Source: CAIZLB01 sp039795875 (lineage in GTDB: Bacteria > Patescibacteriota > Minisyncoccia > Phycocordibacterales > CAIZLB01). From it: DNA of 54,341 nt. The notes beneath the pieces were generated by a model that had not been told where the DNA came from, made no database searches, and saw only the letters and a program-made list of their open reading frames with translations. Both the position numbers and the translations under genes were made by a program. Position 1 is the stretch's first letter; every line of letters begins with the position of its first letter. The stretch lies in assembly GCA_039795875.1 (NCBI GenBank), contig JBDKKY010000002.1:1-54341 (forward strand), written 5' to 3'. Shown one piece after another: positions 1-6,259 of the stretch.

Positions 1-206
1 CCAAGATTTTGAAAATCTCGAAGTTTGAGTAGGGGAATGGTACGTCCCAAGTGAATGTTCGGACTGGTTGGGTCAATACCAAGTTTAATACGAAGAGGTG
101 TCCCTTCTTTCAACTTTTTCTCTAGCTCATTTTTGTGAATAATCTCATCTACACCGCGATTGAGGAGTGTATCTATGAGTTGTTGTATGTTTGCAGGTTG
201 AGTCAT
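1..206 (-). CDS. tyrS: Tyrosyl-tRNA synthetase, N-terminal part (cut by window edge)
   Basis: Translating the minus strand from the ATG at 206-204 gives MTQPANIQQLIDTLLNRG, followed by a stretch containing KLGIDPTSPNIHLGRTIPLL. That is the Rossmann-fold entry of bacterial TyrRS, and HLGR is the class I HIGH-type signature. TyrRS charges tRNA-Tyr in the cytoplasm. Only the first 68 codons lie in the window; the KMSKS loop and tRNA-binding domain are outside. A weak -10 (CATACT, 219-214) ends 7 nt before the ATG, the leaderless arrangement seen throughout the window. It diverges from the promoter of the GC-rich gene at 422. Confidence 0.93.
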   Translation of the reverse strand, partial: MTQPANIQQLIDTLLNRGVDEIIHKNELEKKLKEGTPLRIKLGIDPTSPNIHLGRTIPLLKLRDFQNL

Positions 207-213
207 GTACATA

Positions 214-219
214 AGTATG
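214..219 (-). promoter_or_regulatory. Weak -10 box of tyrS
   Basis: CATACT on the minus strand, 7 nt from the tyrS ATG. It matches TATAAT at four of six positions and is accepted only because the spacing fits the leaderless pattern of the window. Confidence 0.35.
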
Positions 220-264
220 TCGGGTTTTTGATTGTGTGGCAAGGGTATTTTGAGGGTTTTATAG

Positions 265-292
265 TTGACAATACAGCTAAATATGATATAAT
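265..292 (+). promoter_or_regulatory. Consensus sigma-70 promoter of the GC-rich gene at 422
   Basis: Perfect TTGACA (265-270), a 16-nt spacer and perfect TATAAT (287-292). The expected start near 299 gives a leader of about 120 nt before the ATG at 422. Full -35/-10 promoters are rare in this window, and this one has the same 16-nt spacing as the promoter of the other GC-rich gene at 34783. Confidence 0.85.
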
Positions 293-325
293 ATTTCCAG
301 CACTTTGAGATGCGTTTCTGTGATA

Positions 326-374
326 CCAGAAGACATTTTTGCCTCTAATTATTGGAGTTAAAGACGTCTTCTGG
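326..374 (+). promoter_or_regulatory. Inverted repeat in the leader of the gene at 422
   Basis: CCAGAAGAC (326-334) and its exact complement GTCTTCTGG (366-374) can form a 9-bp stem with a 31-nt loop in the transcribed leader. GGAG at 354-357 would sit in the loop. It could be a regulatory hairpin or an operator; no U-run follows, so it is not a terminator. Confidence 0.5.
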
Positions 375-421
375 ATTTGGTTGCCATAGTGGCAGCTGAT
401 ACACAGGGACACCCAAACGAA

Positions 422-1207
422 ATGAGCAAAAGAATCGTAAACATCCCAGTTAATCCCAACCGCAGTTATGAAGCGGTGCGAGTGCACGCTCTCATACGCT
501 TAGCCCGGACTATTCCAGGGCCGTGCAGTCTCCAGTTTATTGAACCAGGCGGTGATAACTTCGCTATTCTGGACCAAGGTGCGATGGCCTCAATCGACGC
601 AGAATCTTTGTTGGCGATGAGTCTCGAAAAACAATATGTTCCCTCTGAATCCCAACTCCTTGCTGCCTCCATTATCGCAAACGCACTTAAACATGCCTGG
701 ACCAGGCCAGATCCAATGGATGCTCTCAGGCGTCTCCGGGGCATTTTGAAGACGACCCCGCACATCGGTCTGATCGGTGAGATTACTCGCGCTAACGGGT
801 TCGTCGACAGTCATCATTCCCCTATCGTCGAGAAGCATCTACTGACAGGGGATACAGGAACTGGTCGCATCTGTTGGAGCATAAACCGCGAAGGGTTAAT
901 CCAGATACGTGTCGCCCGCGGCACTGAAGTCGCCGGAGATCGGGTCACCATCCTGATGATAGAGACTAAAGTTCTGGAGAACATGATTATTGATCCCGGA
1001 TTTTCAGTCTCAAGACACAATGCTGGGACGGCCCTGGAAATCCGACATCTGGAAGCTGCCGCCCCCATCCTCGCAGCCTTGCTCAGTCAATCGTCTCTCT
1101 GTGGTCACCCGGTTGATACTGATGACGCTCTTGGTCGGCTCGTTATGAAACTCCCCAAAGACCCAGAAGGTGAAGCGCTCAGGCAGGAAGTATGGGCTAC
1201 ATCCTAA
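422..1207 (+). CDS. Hypothetical protein, GC-rich, foreign-looking
   Basis: A 261-residue protein starting MSKRIVNIPVNPNRSYEAV. The frame is open back to a TTG at 377, but ATG 422 is the first standard start. I recognise no domain, and there is no signal peptide or membrane segment. The sequence reads as a soluble alpha/beta protein with a short Gly/Asp/Thr turn (LLTGDTGTGRICW). Codon choice (CTC, GCC, CGC, ATC) is far more GC-rich than in tyrS, thrS or dnaE nearby, which suggests recent acquisition or different expression constraints. It has its own consensus promoter, a long leader with an inverted repeat, and directly after its stop codon a 65-bp tRNA-tail/terminator repeat. It is therefore a self-contained transcription unit of unknown function. 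Confidence 0.65.
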   Translation: MSKRIVNIPVNPNRSYEAVRVHALIRLARTIPGPCSLQFIEPGGDNFAILDQGAMASIDAESLLAMSLEKQYVPSESQLLAASIIANALKHAWTRPDPMDALRRLRGILKTTPHIGLIGEITRANGFVDSHHSPIVEKHLLTGDTGTGRICWSINREGLIQIRVARGTEVAGDRVTILMIETKVLENMIIDPGFSVSRHNAGTALEIRHLEAAAPILAALLSQSSLCGHPVDTDDALGRLVMKLPKDPEGEALRQEVWATS

Positions 1208-1272
1208 GAGGTTCGAATCCTCACCCAACCCTATCAGGTTAAGAAGTGCCCGCGACTTCTTCTCCTGGTGGG
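1208..1272 (+). repeat. 65-bp direct repeat, copy 1: tRNA 3'-end-like sequence plus terminator
   Basis: It begins at the base after the stop of the upstream gene. The first 24 nt (GAGGTTCGAATCCTCACCCA and four more bases) have the T-stem, TTCGAAT loop and 3' acceptor strand of a tRNA. The rest folds as a nested hairpin: outer arms around CAGG and CCTGGTGGG, inner GAAGT/ACTTC, followed by a run of eight Ts. Copy 2 at 1834-1898 differs at one base. No 5' half of a tRNA precedes either copy. The likely origin is the 3' end of a tRNA gene with its terminator, as left by site-specific integration; it also serves as a local terminator. Confidence 0.8.
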
Positions 1273-1311
1273 ATTTTTTTTATTTAAAATCTTAGATTGA
1301 TAAATATAATA

Positions 1312-1728
1312 ATGAATGGTATTGTAACTTTCGTAATCCCGTTAAACCCCAGCCCCTTTTTTACTATGAAAAATCGCTTCCCATATTATCTGGTTCTGAC
1401 CGTGGGTCACACTCAAGCCCGTGAGGATGGAATTCCTTGCCGCTTTTGCATGACTCTGACAATCGGAACGTTTGCTACCGACTTTTTAATCGCTGTCAGT
1501 CCATTTGGCGATATTAATGATCAAGGCGTGGTCGAACCATACATGCATTTGGAAACCTCGATGCTCGAACGTCGCGGTCTCATCACGAAAGCCGGTGAAC
1601 GTTTCCTGATTGACCTGTTCCGTCGGAACATCTATGGGAAGGAAGGTGTAACAGCCGCCTTCTTTCCGTTGATTGAAGGACAGTCCTTACCGCTCTTCTT
1701 GCCTCGTCAATTTGATGAGGTGGCCTAA
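1312..1728 (+). CDS. Hypothetical protein, GC-rich, between the two 65-bp repeats
   Basis: A 138-residue frame from ATG 1312; an internal ATG at 1366 would give 120 residues starting MKNRFPYYLVLTVGHTQ. A TATAAT at 1305-1310 would place the transcript start near 1317 and favour 1366, while TGaTAAATA at 1298-1306 would suit a leaderless start at 1312. I recognise no family. The C-terminal half is helical (ETSMLERRGLITKAGERFLI) and ends with a hydrophobic stretch (FFPLIEGQSLPLFLP). Codon use is GC-rich from about 1380 on, like the gene at 422. The gene is followed by a tiny basic ORF and then repeat copy 2, so the pair looks like the cargo between two direct repeats. Confidence 0.55.
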   Translation: MNGIVTFVIPLNPSPFFTMKNRFPYYLVLTVGHTQAREDGIPCRFCMTLTIGTFATDFLIAVSPFGDINDQGVVEPYMHLETSMLERRGLITKAGERFLIDLFRRNIYGKEGVTAAFFPLIEGQSLPLFLPRQFDEVA

Positions 1729-1749
1729 TCCCAACCCCTCCAGAACCAC

Positions 1750-1824
1750 ATGGCCAAATCTAAGAAAACACCTGTCAAAAAGAAAACCTGGACCACCATG
1801 AAGGTCCAGCCCAAAAAGAAGTGA
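1750..1824 (+). CDS. Possible 24-residue very basic peptide
   Basis: ATG 1750 to TGA 1824 encodes 24 residues, 11 of them lysine, opening MAKSKKTPVKKKTW and ending QPKKK. It starts 21 nt after the preceding stop and ends 9 nt before repeat copy 2, so it would be on the same transcript. Composition suggests a nucleic-acid-binding peptide or ribosomal-protein-like tail, but its small size leaves chance a real possibility. No ribosome binding site is visible. Confidence 0.4.
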   Translation: MAKSKKTPVKKKTWTTMKVQPKKK

Positions 1825-1833
1825 AATACTTCG

Positions 1834-1898
1834 GAGGTTCGAATCCTCACCCAACCCCATCAGGTTAAGAAGTGCCCGCGACTTCTTCTCCTGGTGGG
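1834..1898 (+). repeat. 65-bp direct repeat, copy 2: tRNA 3'-end-like sequence plus terminator
   Basis: Identical to copy 1 (1208-1272) in 64 of 65 positions; CCCCATCAGG replaces CCCTATCAGG, which improves pairing with CCTGGTGGG (nine consecutive pairs including one G-U). T5 follows the hairpin. The repeats lie 626 bp apart in the same orientation and enclose the genes at 1312 and 1750. Confidence 0.8.
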
Positions 1899-2041
1899 TT
1901 TTTCATTATATTTTATTTTAACTTTTCTTAAGGTTTTGTATGGCTCCTGTGTTTTATACTATACACATGAAAAATATTACCATTTCTCCCACCCCAAAAT
2001 TACAACACATTTTTTCTCGTGACAGGCCATCGGGATGGGAA

Positions 2042-2047
2042 TATACT
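2042..2047 (+). promoter_or_regulatory. -10 box for the antitoxin gene
   Basis: TATACT ending 6 nt before ATG 2054. A second TATACT at 1955-1960 stands 6 nt before the in-frame ATG 1967, so two leaderless starts are possible. Confidence 0.5.
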
Positions 2048-2053
2048 ACCCGT

Positions 2054-2308
2054 ATGACCCCTAAGCTGAAGCAGATTATCAAAGAAGTAAAAAAACTTTC
2101 TGGAGAGGAGAGGGAGATTTTGACCAGCGTTATTTCAAGCATAGAATTGGCCGAAGTCTCAGAACCGGTTGAGGAGATCGAGGCGGCTTGGAATGAAGAA
2201 ATGATGCGGCGATTGAAGGAAATAGACGAGGGAAAAGTAAAGATGCTGAGCGAAGCGGAGTGGGATGCTACAATTGCCAAAAATCGTGCAAAATATAATC
2301 GTATCTAA
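2054..2308 (+). CDS. Addiction-module antitoxin component (PF09720-like)
   Basis: The 84-residue protein MTPKLKQIIKEVKKLSGEER... has the layout of the unstable antitoxin family PF09720: an N-terminal helix with LSGEEREIL, a middle acidic part, and a conserved tail of the type aWneEmmrRlkeideGkvk followed by SEAEWDA. Such proteins bind and neutralise a RelE/ParE toxin and usually repress their own promoter. The frame is open back to 1940 with ATGs at 1940 and 1967, but family length and the -10 box at 2042 favour 2054; the extra N-terminal residues match nothing. The toxin-like gene follows directly, in the same frame after the TAA. Confidence 0.75.
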   Translation: MTPKLKQIIKEVKKLSGEEREILTSVISSIELAEVSEPVEEIEAAWNEEMMRRLKEIDEGKVKMLSEAEWDATIAKNRAKYNRI

Positions 2309-2350
2309 GCCATATTCCTCAGTATTCATCCTGAGGCCTCAGAAGAAGGT

Positions 2351-2614
2351 TTGTGCACAGCAAGATATTATTACCAGCTTAGTTCAGAGCTAGGTGGTGA
2401 TTTTGATCATAAGCTAGAATCTCCTAAGGGTCTCATAAAAACAAATCCATATTTGTATCAAATTGGTAGGCTTAAAATTCGTAGAGTTGTACTCAGACGT
2501 TTTACGGAAAACTATATTGCCTATATTATCCGCCCAGGTGAAGTGTTTGTCTTGGCTGTGGGCCACGCCAAACGTCATCCGCTATACTTTAAGGAACACC
2601 TTAAAATAAGCTGA
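2351..2614 (+). CDS. RelE/ParE-family toxin, start codon missing or non-standard
   Basis: The C-terminal part (RRVVLRRFTENYIAYII, then VFVLAVGHAKRHPLYF) is typical of RelE/ParE mRNA interferases or gyrase toxins: a five-stranded sheet ending with the VLAVxHxxRxP signature. Family alignment by eye places the N-terminus upstream, because codons 2312-2350 read IFLSIHPEASEEG, matching the conserved HPEAxEE helix. No ATG, GTG or TTG exists between the antitoxin stop (2306-2308) and TTG 2351. The full-length toxin would need ATA 2312 or ATT 2324 as start, or readthrough of the antitoxin TAA, since both are in one frame. Either initiation is non-canonical or the toxin is inactivated; TTG 2351 would delete the first helix. 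Confidence 0.65.
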   Translation: MCTARYYYQLSSELGGDFDHKLESPKGLIKTNPYLYQIGRLKIRRVVLRRFTENYIAYIIRPGEVFVLAVGHAKRHPLYFKEHLKIS

Positions 2615-2630
2615 AAATCCCCCTAATCTG

Positions 2631-2639
2631 TGCTAATAT
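2631..2639 (+). promoter_or_regulatory. Extended -10 of thrS (leaderless)
   Basis: TGC-TAATAT followed by 6 nt and then the ATG at 2646, so transcription should start at or next to the A of the start codon. No -35 and no Shine-Dalgarno are visible. Confidence 0.7.
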
Positions 2640-2645
2640 CAAAAA

Positions 2646-4385
2646 ATGAAAAACAATGAACCCATAGAGCATATTCGGCACTCACTCGCACACCTTTTGG
2701 CCGCTGCGGTATTGGATTTGTATCCAACAGCACAGGTGACGATTGGTCCGGCTATCGAAGATGGGTTTTACTATGATATCGACATGCCAAAGATTGGAGA
2801 TGATGATTTAAAGACTATCGAGGCAAAGATGAAAGAGATTCTGCCCACATGGACTTCCTTTGAAAAAATGGACGTTGATGTAGATTTTGCTCGTGATCAT
2901 TTTAAAAATAACCCTTACAAGATTGAGTTAATCAACGAGATTGTTGCTCGAGGGGAACAGATTACTTTGTACAAATCAGGAAACTTTATCGACCTATGTC
3001 GGGGAGGTCATGTTGAGGATATGAAAAATGTAGATCCTGAGTCATTTACTCTGACAAAGATCGCTGGAGCGTATTGGAGAGGTAATGAAAAGAATAAAAT
3101 GCTCACTCGTATTTATGGTTTTGCTTTTGAAAATAAAGTGGCTCTTGAGGCACATATGAATATGCTGGAAGAAGCCAAGAAGCGAGATCATAAAAAATTA
3201 GGAAAAGAATTGGGATTGTTTACATTCTCAGAGCTCGTTGGTCCAGGTCTTCCACTATGGACTCCAAAAGGTACCGTCCTTCGAGAGTCATTGAATGATT
3301 TTGTTATGTCACTTCGTGCCAAATATGGATATCAAAAAGTTTCTATTCCCCATATCACTAAAAAAGATCTGTATGAGAAATCAGGTCACTGGGCAAAATA
3401 CCAAGATGATTTATTTAAGATCGAGACACGAGAAAAACATGTGTATGTGATGAAGCCGATGAACTGCCCTCATCACACTCAGATTTTTGATTCAGAAATG
3501 CGAAGTTACCGAGATATGCCGCAACGATATTGTGAAACTACAGCTGTATATCGAGATGAGCAATCAGGAGAATTGTCAGGCCTTTCTCGAGTGCTTTGTA
3601 TTACACAAGATGATGCGCATGTATTCTGTCGAGTAAGTCAGATCAATGAAGAAGTAGAAAGTGTGTGGAATATTATTAATGAATTTTATGGAACATTCGG
3701 ATTTACCGAGATCATTCCTCGATGGTCACGGAGAGACCCAGAAACCCCAGAGAAGTATCTAGGGGATACAGGTAACTGGGATATTGCAGAAGAGACATTA
3801 AAAAATGTTATTTCGTCTCACACAAAGAATTGGATTGATGGTCCTGGAGAAGCAGCTTTTTACGGTCCAAAGATCGACTTCATGGCCAAAGATGCTCTTG
3901 GACGAAAACACCAAGTCGCAACTATTCAACTAGACTTTGTACAGCCATCACGATTTGAACTTACCTGCGTAAATGAGAAGGGAGAGAAGGAGGGTGTTGT
4001 AATGTTGCACGTAGCTATCATGGGATCTATTGAGCGATTCTTAAGTGTTGTGATCGAGCACTATGCTGGAGTATTTCCAACATGGCTTTCACCAGTGCAA
4101 GTCAAAGTTGTGCCGATCGGAGATAGACAAGGAGATTTTGCTCATGATGTATACACAGAATTGAAAAATGCAGGTATTCGTGCCGAGATTGATCAATCAA
4201 GTGAAAGTCTAGGCAAGAAAGTTCGGAATGCCAAAACAGAAAAGATTCCATATGTGATGGTGATTGGAGATAAGGAGATGGCATCAGGTGAGATGAGTCT
4301 CGAAGGACGAACAGAGAAGTTAGATCCAAAAACTATCTCAGATGTTATCGCGTTTCTAAAGAAGGAGATTGAGGAGAAGAAGTAA
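2646..4385 (+). CDS. thrS: Threonyl-tRNA synthetase lacking the TGS domain
   Basis: 579 residues; activates threonine and charges tRNA-Thr. The protein begins directly with the editing domain: HSLAH at 12-16 (HxxxH) and CRGGH at 118-122 are its metal/hydrolysis motifs. The class II core follows with MNCPHH (zinc Cys), YRDEQSGELSGL (motif 2) and VMLHVAIMGSIERF (motif 3), then the anticodon-binding domain from about 480 (QVKVVPIGD). Family members are usually about 640 residues with an N-terminal TGS domain; it is absent here, as often in reduced genomes. It is the first gene of a set with a small membrane protein and tgt. Confidence 0.96.
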   Translation: MKNNEPIEHIRHSLAHLLAAAVLDLYPTAQVTIGPAIEDGFYYDIDMPKIGDDDLKTIEAKMKEILPTWTSFEKMDVDVDFARDHFKNNPYKIELINEIVARGEQITLYKSGNFIDLCRGGHVEDMKNVDPESFTLTKIAGAYWRGNEKNKMLTRIYGFAFENKVALEAHMNMLEEAKKRDHKKLGKELGLFTFSELVGPGLPLWTPKGTVLRESLNDFVMSLRAKYGYQKVSIPHITKKDLYEKSGHWAKYQDDLFKIETREKHVYVMKPMNCPHHTQIFDSEMRSYRDMPQRYCETTAVYRDEQSGELSGLSRVLCITQDDAHVFCRVSQINEEVESVWNIINEFYGTFGFTEIIPRWSRRDPETPEKYLGDTGNWDIAEETLKNVISSHTKNWIDGPGEAAFYGPKIDFMAKDALGRKHQVATIQLDFVQPSRFELTCVNEKGEKEGVVMLHVAIMGSIERFLSVVIEHYAGVFPTWLSPVQVKVVPIGDRQGDFAHDVYTELKNAGIRAEIDQSSESLGKKVRNAKTEKIPYVMVIGDKEMASGEMSLEGRTEKLDPKTISDVIAFLKKEIEEKK

Positions 4386-4386
4386 T

Positions 4387-4659
4387 ATGAAAAAATGGAT
4401 ATCAAATATTCTCATAGCTGTAAATGTTATACAGATTATTTGGATTCTAATATTATTAGTTGTTTATGGTTGGTATGTATATATGCCGTATTTAGTTATC
4501 CACGGCATATTTATCATACTAAGCATCATTGGATTTCTATCCACTGGTGGTTTTGGAAGAACTTCGAAGTTAACATTTTTCTTACTTGTGCTTCCTTTGG
4601 TATATTGTGGTGCGACTCTCTATTTCATCGTTGGTTATAAAATGGGGTTCATATATTAG
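4387..4659 (+). CDS. Small three-helix membrane protein
   Basis: 90 residues from ATG 4387, one nucleotide after the thrS stop. An in-frame start at 4369 lies inside thrS and is less likely. Three hydrophobic helices are visible: NILIAVNVIQIIWILILLVV, then YLVIHGIFIILSIIGFL, then LTFFLLVLPLVYCGATLYFI. A short basic loop (GFGRTSK) lies between helices 2 and 3. No family recognised. The tight link to thrS suggests co-transcription rather than shared function. Confidence 0.6.
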   Translation: MKKWISNILIAVNVIQIIWILILLVVYGWYVYMPYLVIHGIFIILSIIGFLSTGGFGRTSKLTFFLLVLPLVYCGATLYFIVGYKMGFIY

Positions 4660-4667
4660 TCTATCCA

Positions 4668-4676
4668 TGCTATATT
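4668..4676 (+). promoter_or_regulatory. Extended -10 of tgt (leaderless)
   Basis: TGC-TATATT and a 6-nt gap to ATG 4683, the same geometry as thrS. It lies between the membrane protein stop and tgt. Confidence 0.7.
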
Positions 4677-4682
4677 CGTCTC

Positions 4683-5915
4683 ATGTCTTCGAGACCTCTC
4701 TCCTTTACTATCAAACACAAATCTACAAAATCACGTGCTCGGACAGGTGTGATTAAAACACCACATGGAGATATACAAACTCCAGCTTTTGTTCCTGTGG
4801 GAACTAAAGCAACCATAAAAGGTTTAACCCCAGAGATGGTTGTTTCGCTTGGTGCAGATTGTATTCTGGCAAACACCTATCATTTATATTTGCAACCTGG
4901 TCACGATATTATAAAAAAGCACGGAGGCCTTGGGAAGTTTATGGGTTGGAGTGGTCCCACATTTACCGACTCAGGTGGATTCCAGGCGTTTTCTCTTGGT
5001 GTTGCGCTTGGAAAAAATATCACTAAGTTCACCTCAAAAGCTCGACCTGGATATGACGAAATTGCTATTCAAAAGACTGGTCATAAAGCTGATCCAGATG
5101 CGCCCGCACTTCAGCCAGCCAAAGTAGATGAGCAAGGAGTGATGTTTCGATCTATTATCGATGGAAGCGCTCATTATTTTACACCAACAAAATCTATAGA
5201 AATTCAACAGGCGATCGGTGCCGACATTATGTTTGCATTTGATGAATGTACATCACCTCACGAACCAGTTGAATATCAAAAACGATCACTTGATAGAACC
5301 CACCGATGGGCGATGGAATCTCTAAAGACTCATGTTGATAATCCTGAATCATTTTCAAAGCAAGCTCTGTTTGGAATCATACAAGGCGGACGTCATGAAG
5401 AATTACGCAAAGAAAGTGCAAAAATCATTGCTGAGATGCAATACAACGGAGTCGAGTTTGATGGTTTTGGTATTGGTGGATCATTCGCCAAAGAAGATAT
5501 GATGACAGCGGTAGCTTGGGTCAATGAAATACTTCCAGAAAACAAACCTCGTCACTTACTCGGCATCGGTGAGCCTGCCGACATTGTCATGGCGGTTAAA
5601 GAGGGTTGTGACACATTTGATTGTGTGATGCCAACTCGAAATGCTCGGACAGGAACTGTCTTTATGCGAGATGACTTAGCTGAGTTTGGTTATACAAATC
5701 TGAATATGAGAAATGCCCAGTATGTCGAAGATATGAAGCCAATCGATGCACAATGCGAATGCTATACTTGTAAAAAATATACACGAAGTTATCTGGCCCA
5801 TCTATATCGAGCGCAAGAAATGTTGGCCGGAACTTTGGCTTCAATTCACAACCTGCAGTTCATGATCGATTTTGTAAAAAGACTTCGAGAAAGTATTGAA
5901 AGAGGGGAGATCTAG
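4683..5915 (+). CDS. tgt: Queuine/preQ1 tRNA-guanine transglycosylase
   Basis: 410 residues; exchanges guanine-34 of GUN anticodons for a queuosine precursor. Visible motifs are TDSGGFQ around 95-101 (Asp96 is the general base), FGIIQGG around 235, the nucleophile region DCVMPTRNARTG near 307, and the zinc site CxCxxC (CECYTC) with a distal His in the SIHNLQF region. The family is usually about 375 residues; the extra length is an insertion after FQAFSLG (about residues 105-150: GKNITKFTSKARPGYDE...) in the loop before the VMFRS strand. No queuosine biosynthesis gene is in the window, which would fit base salvage. Confidence 0.95.
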   Translation: MSSRPLSFTIKHKSTKSRARTGVIKTPHGDIQTPAFVPVGTKATIKGLTPEMVVSLGADCILANTYHLYLQPGHDIIKKHGGLGKFMGWSGPTFTDSGGFQAFSLGVALGKNITKFTSKARPGYDEIAIQKTGHKADPDAPALQPAKVDEQGVMFRSIIDGSAHYFTPTKSIEIQQAIGADIMFAFDECTSPHEPVEYQKRSLDRTHRWAMESLKTHVDNPESFSKQALFGIIQGGRHEELRKESAKIIAEMQYNGVEFDGFGIGGSFAKEDMMTAVAWVNEILPENKPRHLLGIGEPADIVMAVKEGCDTFDCVMPTRNARTGTVFMRDDLAEFGYTNLNMRNAQYVEDMKPIDAQCECYTCKKYTRSYLAHLYRAQEMLAGTLASIHNLQFMIDFVKRLRESIERGEI

Positions 5916-5998
5916 TGGCTGCGACCGTAGGCCTGATAAACATGAGGTGGTGAAGGAAAGCCTTGTGTTTTCCGAAAACGAACGAATGTTTATTATAT

Positions 5999-6185
5999 AA
6001 AAAAGAACCCATGGCGCCGGGACTTCGTGTGTGTAGCTTAAAGAGCAACGAAGGGGGGAGCGCACATGGGTTGCGTGTCGCGAAGGAGCTGATTCGCTCG
6101 GTTCCCGGGATGTAAAACAGAAAACCATCCGGGGAATTTGACTTCGACCAAAAAGGCACACGCTTTCCGCTCAAGGGTCTGTCTA
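5999..6185 (-). ncRNA. Candidate structured non-coding RNA A
   Basis: The gap between tgt and dnaE has, on the minus strand, a strong promoter (-35 TTGACA, 17 nt, TATTAT), an expected start near 6185, and about 187 nt later a terminator with six Us. Between them lie nested helices. GCGTGT (6163-6158) pairs with ACACGC (6078-6073) and encloses two hairpins: CCCGGATG-like arms at 6134-6126/6112-6104 and GCGAA/TTCGC at 6097-6093/6084-6080. The terminator arms are ACCCATG/CATGGGT (6071-6065/6013-6007), extended by GCGC and CTTCGT/ACGAAG pairs. No long coding frame with gene-like composition exists here. Size would suit a 6S-like RNA, but I see no family signature (RNase P, tmRNA, SRP), so identity is open. 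Confidence 0.6.
6007..6071 (-). terminator. Terminator hairpin of ncRNA A
   Basis: On the minus strand the ACCCATG arm pairs with the CATGGGT arm, with adjacent GCGC/GCGC and CTTCGT/ACGAAG pairings inside, followed by TTTTTT (complement of 6004-5999). Confidence 0.65.
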
Positions 6186-6191
6186 GAGTGC

Positions 6192-6220
6192 ATAATATGC
6201 TATTTTGGCATATTTGTCAA
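6192..6220 (-). promoter_or_regulatory. Consensus promoter of ncRNA A
   Basis: Minus strand: TTGACA (6220-6215), 17-nt spacer, TATTAT (6197-6192). It directs transcription away from dnaE towards tgt. Confidence 0.8.
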
Positions 6221-6259
6221 GGCCCAGAAATGTGCATAAAAAACAGCCTTGTACATTGT

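Noticed and set aside
1208..1240. A complete tRNA gene at the TTCGAAT motifs (also at 1834)
   Set aside because: The T-arm and acceptor 3' strand are present, but the expected 5' acceptor strand GGTTGGG, D-arm and anticodon arm are absent upstream of both copies; the outer T-stem pair is also mismatched.
1208..1898. Integron attC sites
   Set aside because: ACCCAAC fits the RYYYAAC core, but the matching GTTRRRY with the right spacing and paired L boxes is not found, and no integrase is present.
5841..6174. Two overlapping minus-strand ORFs of about 105 codons over the tgt-dnaE gap
   Set aside because: Composition is unlike proteins of this genome (many Ser/Pro/Arg, no domain), they overlap tgt, and the RNA signals explain the region better.
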